This document shows positions 53,441 through 53,816 of a stretch of 53,816 nt of DNA, in pieces. The position numbers and the translations under genes were made by a program. The notes beneath the pieces were generated by a model. It was not told where the DNA came from. It searched no databases and worked only from the letters and a program-made list of their open reading frames with translations. This DNA comes from Pseudomonadota bacterium (GTDB taxonomy: Bacteria > Bdellovibrionota > FAC87 > UBA2466), in contig RFNO01000084.1 in the NCBI GenBank assembly GCA_009927165.1, forward strand, positions 1 to 53,816, read 5' to 3'. Position 1 is the stretch's first letter; every line of letters starts with the position of its first letter.

Positions 53441-53469
53441 TTGACATTGAAAATGCACAACGTTATCAA
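53441..53469 (+). promoter_or_regulatory. Near-consensus promoter of rpsL
   Basis: TTGACA and TATCAA are separated by 17 bases. The -35 is perfect and the -10 matches four of six. It lies 29 bases before the rpsL start, whose GAGGTAA ribosome site falls in between. Confidence 0.75.
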
Positions 53470-53498
53470 CGCTTAGTTTAAGATTTTGAGGTAATTAC

Positions 53499-53816
53499 AT
53501 GCCAACAATTAATCAATTGGTCCGCGAGGGCCGGGACGCACAAAAACGTCGTACCAAAAGCCCCGCTTTAACTCGTTGCCCCCAGAGACGTGGTGTTTGC
53601 ATTCGTGTTTACACAACGACTCCTAAAAAGCCGAATTCAGCGCTTAGAAAAGTAGCTCGAGTTCGATTAACAAATGGGTACGAAGTAACTTCTTACATTC
53701 CGGGTGAAGGCCACAACCTTCAAGAGCACTCTGTGGTTCTTATTCGCGGTGGTCGTGTTAAGGATCTTCCGGGAGTGAGATACCATATCGTGCGCGGCAG
53801 CCTCGATACTCAGGGT
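53499..53816 (+). CDS. rpsL: 30S ribosomal protein S12, 5' part (gene runs off the window)
   Basis: The 106 codons present encode the S12 N terminus [11 protein letters not shown], the highly conserved [21 protein letters not shown] and [17 protein letters not shown]. Lysines at the positions equivalent to E. coli Lys-42/43 and Lys-87/88 are present, so there is no classical streptomycin-resistance substitution in the visible part. S12 forms part of the decoding centre. rpsG and fusA usually follow; they lie beyond the window. Confidence 0.97.
   Translation, partial: MPTINQLVREGRDAQKRRTKSPALTRCPQRRGVCIRVYTTTPKKPNSALRKVARVRLTNGYEVTSYIPGEGHNLQEHSVVLIRGGRVKDLPGVRYHIVRGSLDTQG

Noticed and set aside
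53499-53816. Streptomycin-resistance allele of rpsL
   Set aside because: The relevant lysines are the ancestral ones in the visible part.

Overview
The window is a dense, low-to-mid GC bacterial chromosome segment from a Gram-negative, LPS-making organism. Support for this includes an LPS export set (LptC/LptA-like fusion, LptB, LptE), heptose kinase and heptosyltransferase genes, several signal-peptide beta-barrel proteins and a lipoprotein with a clear lipobox. Gene content (pgpA next to recA, internal four-cysteine ferrochelatase, deoxyhypusine-synthase-like protein, MeaB, many small barrels) would suit a Bdellovibrio-like or other former deltaproteobacterial lineage. That placement is inference and no 16S is present. 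Nothing looks like a prophage, insertion sequence, CRISPR array or recent island; this is mostly core chromosome.

Layout: 1-1.8 kb holds the 5' part of recA, pgpA and a membrane-anchored J-domain gene (minus). A polytopic membrane protein (plus) converges on a large outer-membrane-type protein (minus) at 2.0-5.4 kb. At 5.6-9.2 kb lies the plus-strand block lptC/lptA fusion-lptB-rpoN-hpf, followed by a porin-like gene with a structured leader, an apparent 3' frameshift and a strong terminator. lptE-holA (minus) ends in its own terminator. At 12.3-15.5 kb is a tightly overlapping plus-strand group: thiolase, an overlooked 93-residue gene that seems to start at ATT, a family-4 glycosyltransferase and a NUDIX hydrolase. 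Next come a YdjM-like membrane hydrolase, a divergent pair encoding an exported thioredoxin-fold protein and an exported J-domain protein, a SprT-like/DUF2786 protein and a fungal-type GH15 glucoamylase.

21.4-28.2 kb (minus) is a complete phosphate regulon pstSCAB-phoU-phoB-phoR with overlapping genes. Directly upstream on the same strand sit PHP phosphoesterase, ceramide-glucosyltransferase-like GT21 and GH1 beta-glucosidase genes, also overlapping. I infer a possible glycolipid remodelling function tied to phosphate supply. Then follow an MFS transporter, queG, an RRM protein whose Gly-rich tail contains a 36-bp tandem repeat and overlaps queG, a deoxyhypusine-synthase-like gene, hemH, an unknown gene, an EVE-domain gene, greB, a membrane protein, a rhodanese, and a barrel protein paired with a six-repeat Calx-beta lipoprotein.

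From 43.3 kb come a proline iminopeptidase and an exported caspase-like peptidase (plus), a bidirectional terminator, and a long minus-strand run ending in tRNA-Gln(CUG). Read in its own direction, that run is: small membrane peptide, HD phosphohydrolase, marC, thiL, small barrel, cca, meaB, heptosyltransferase, heptose kinase, tRNA-Gln. It starts from a good promoter at 53.37 kb that diverges from a near-consensus promoter driving rpsL, which is cut by the window end. No gene-free stretch exceeds 300 bases once the 13516-13797 gene is counted.
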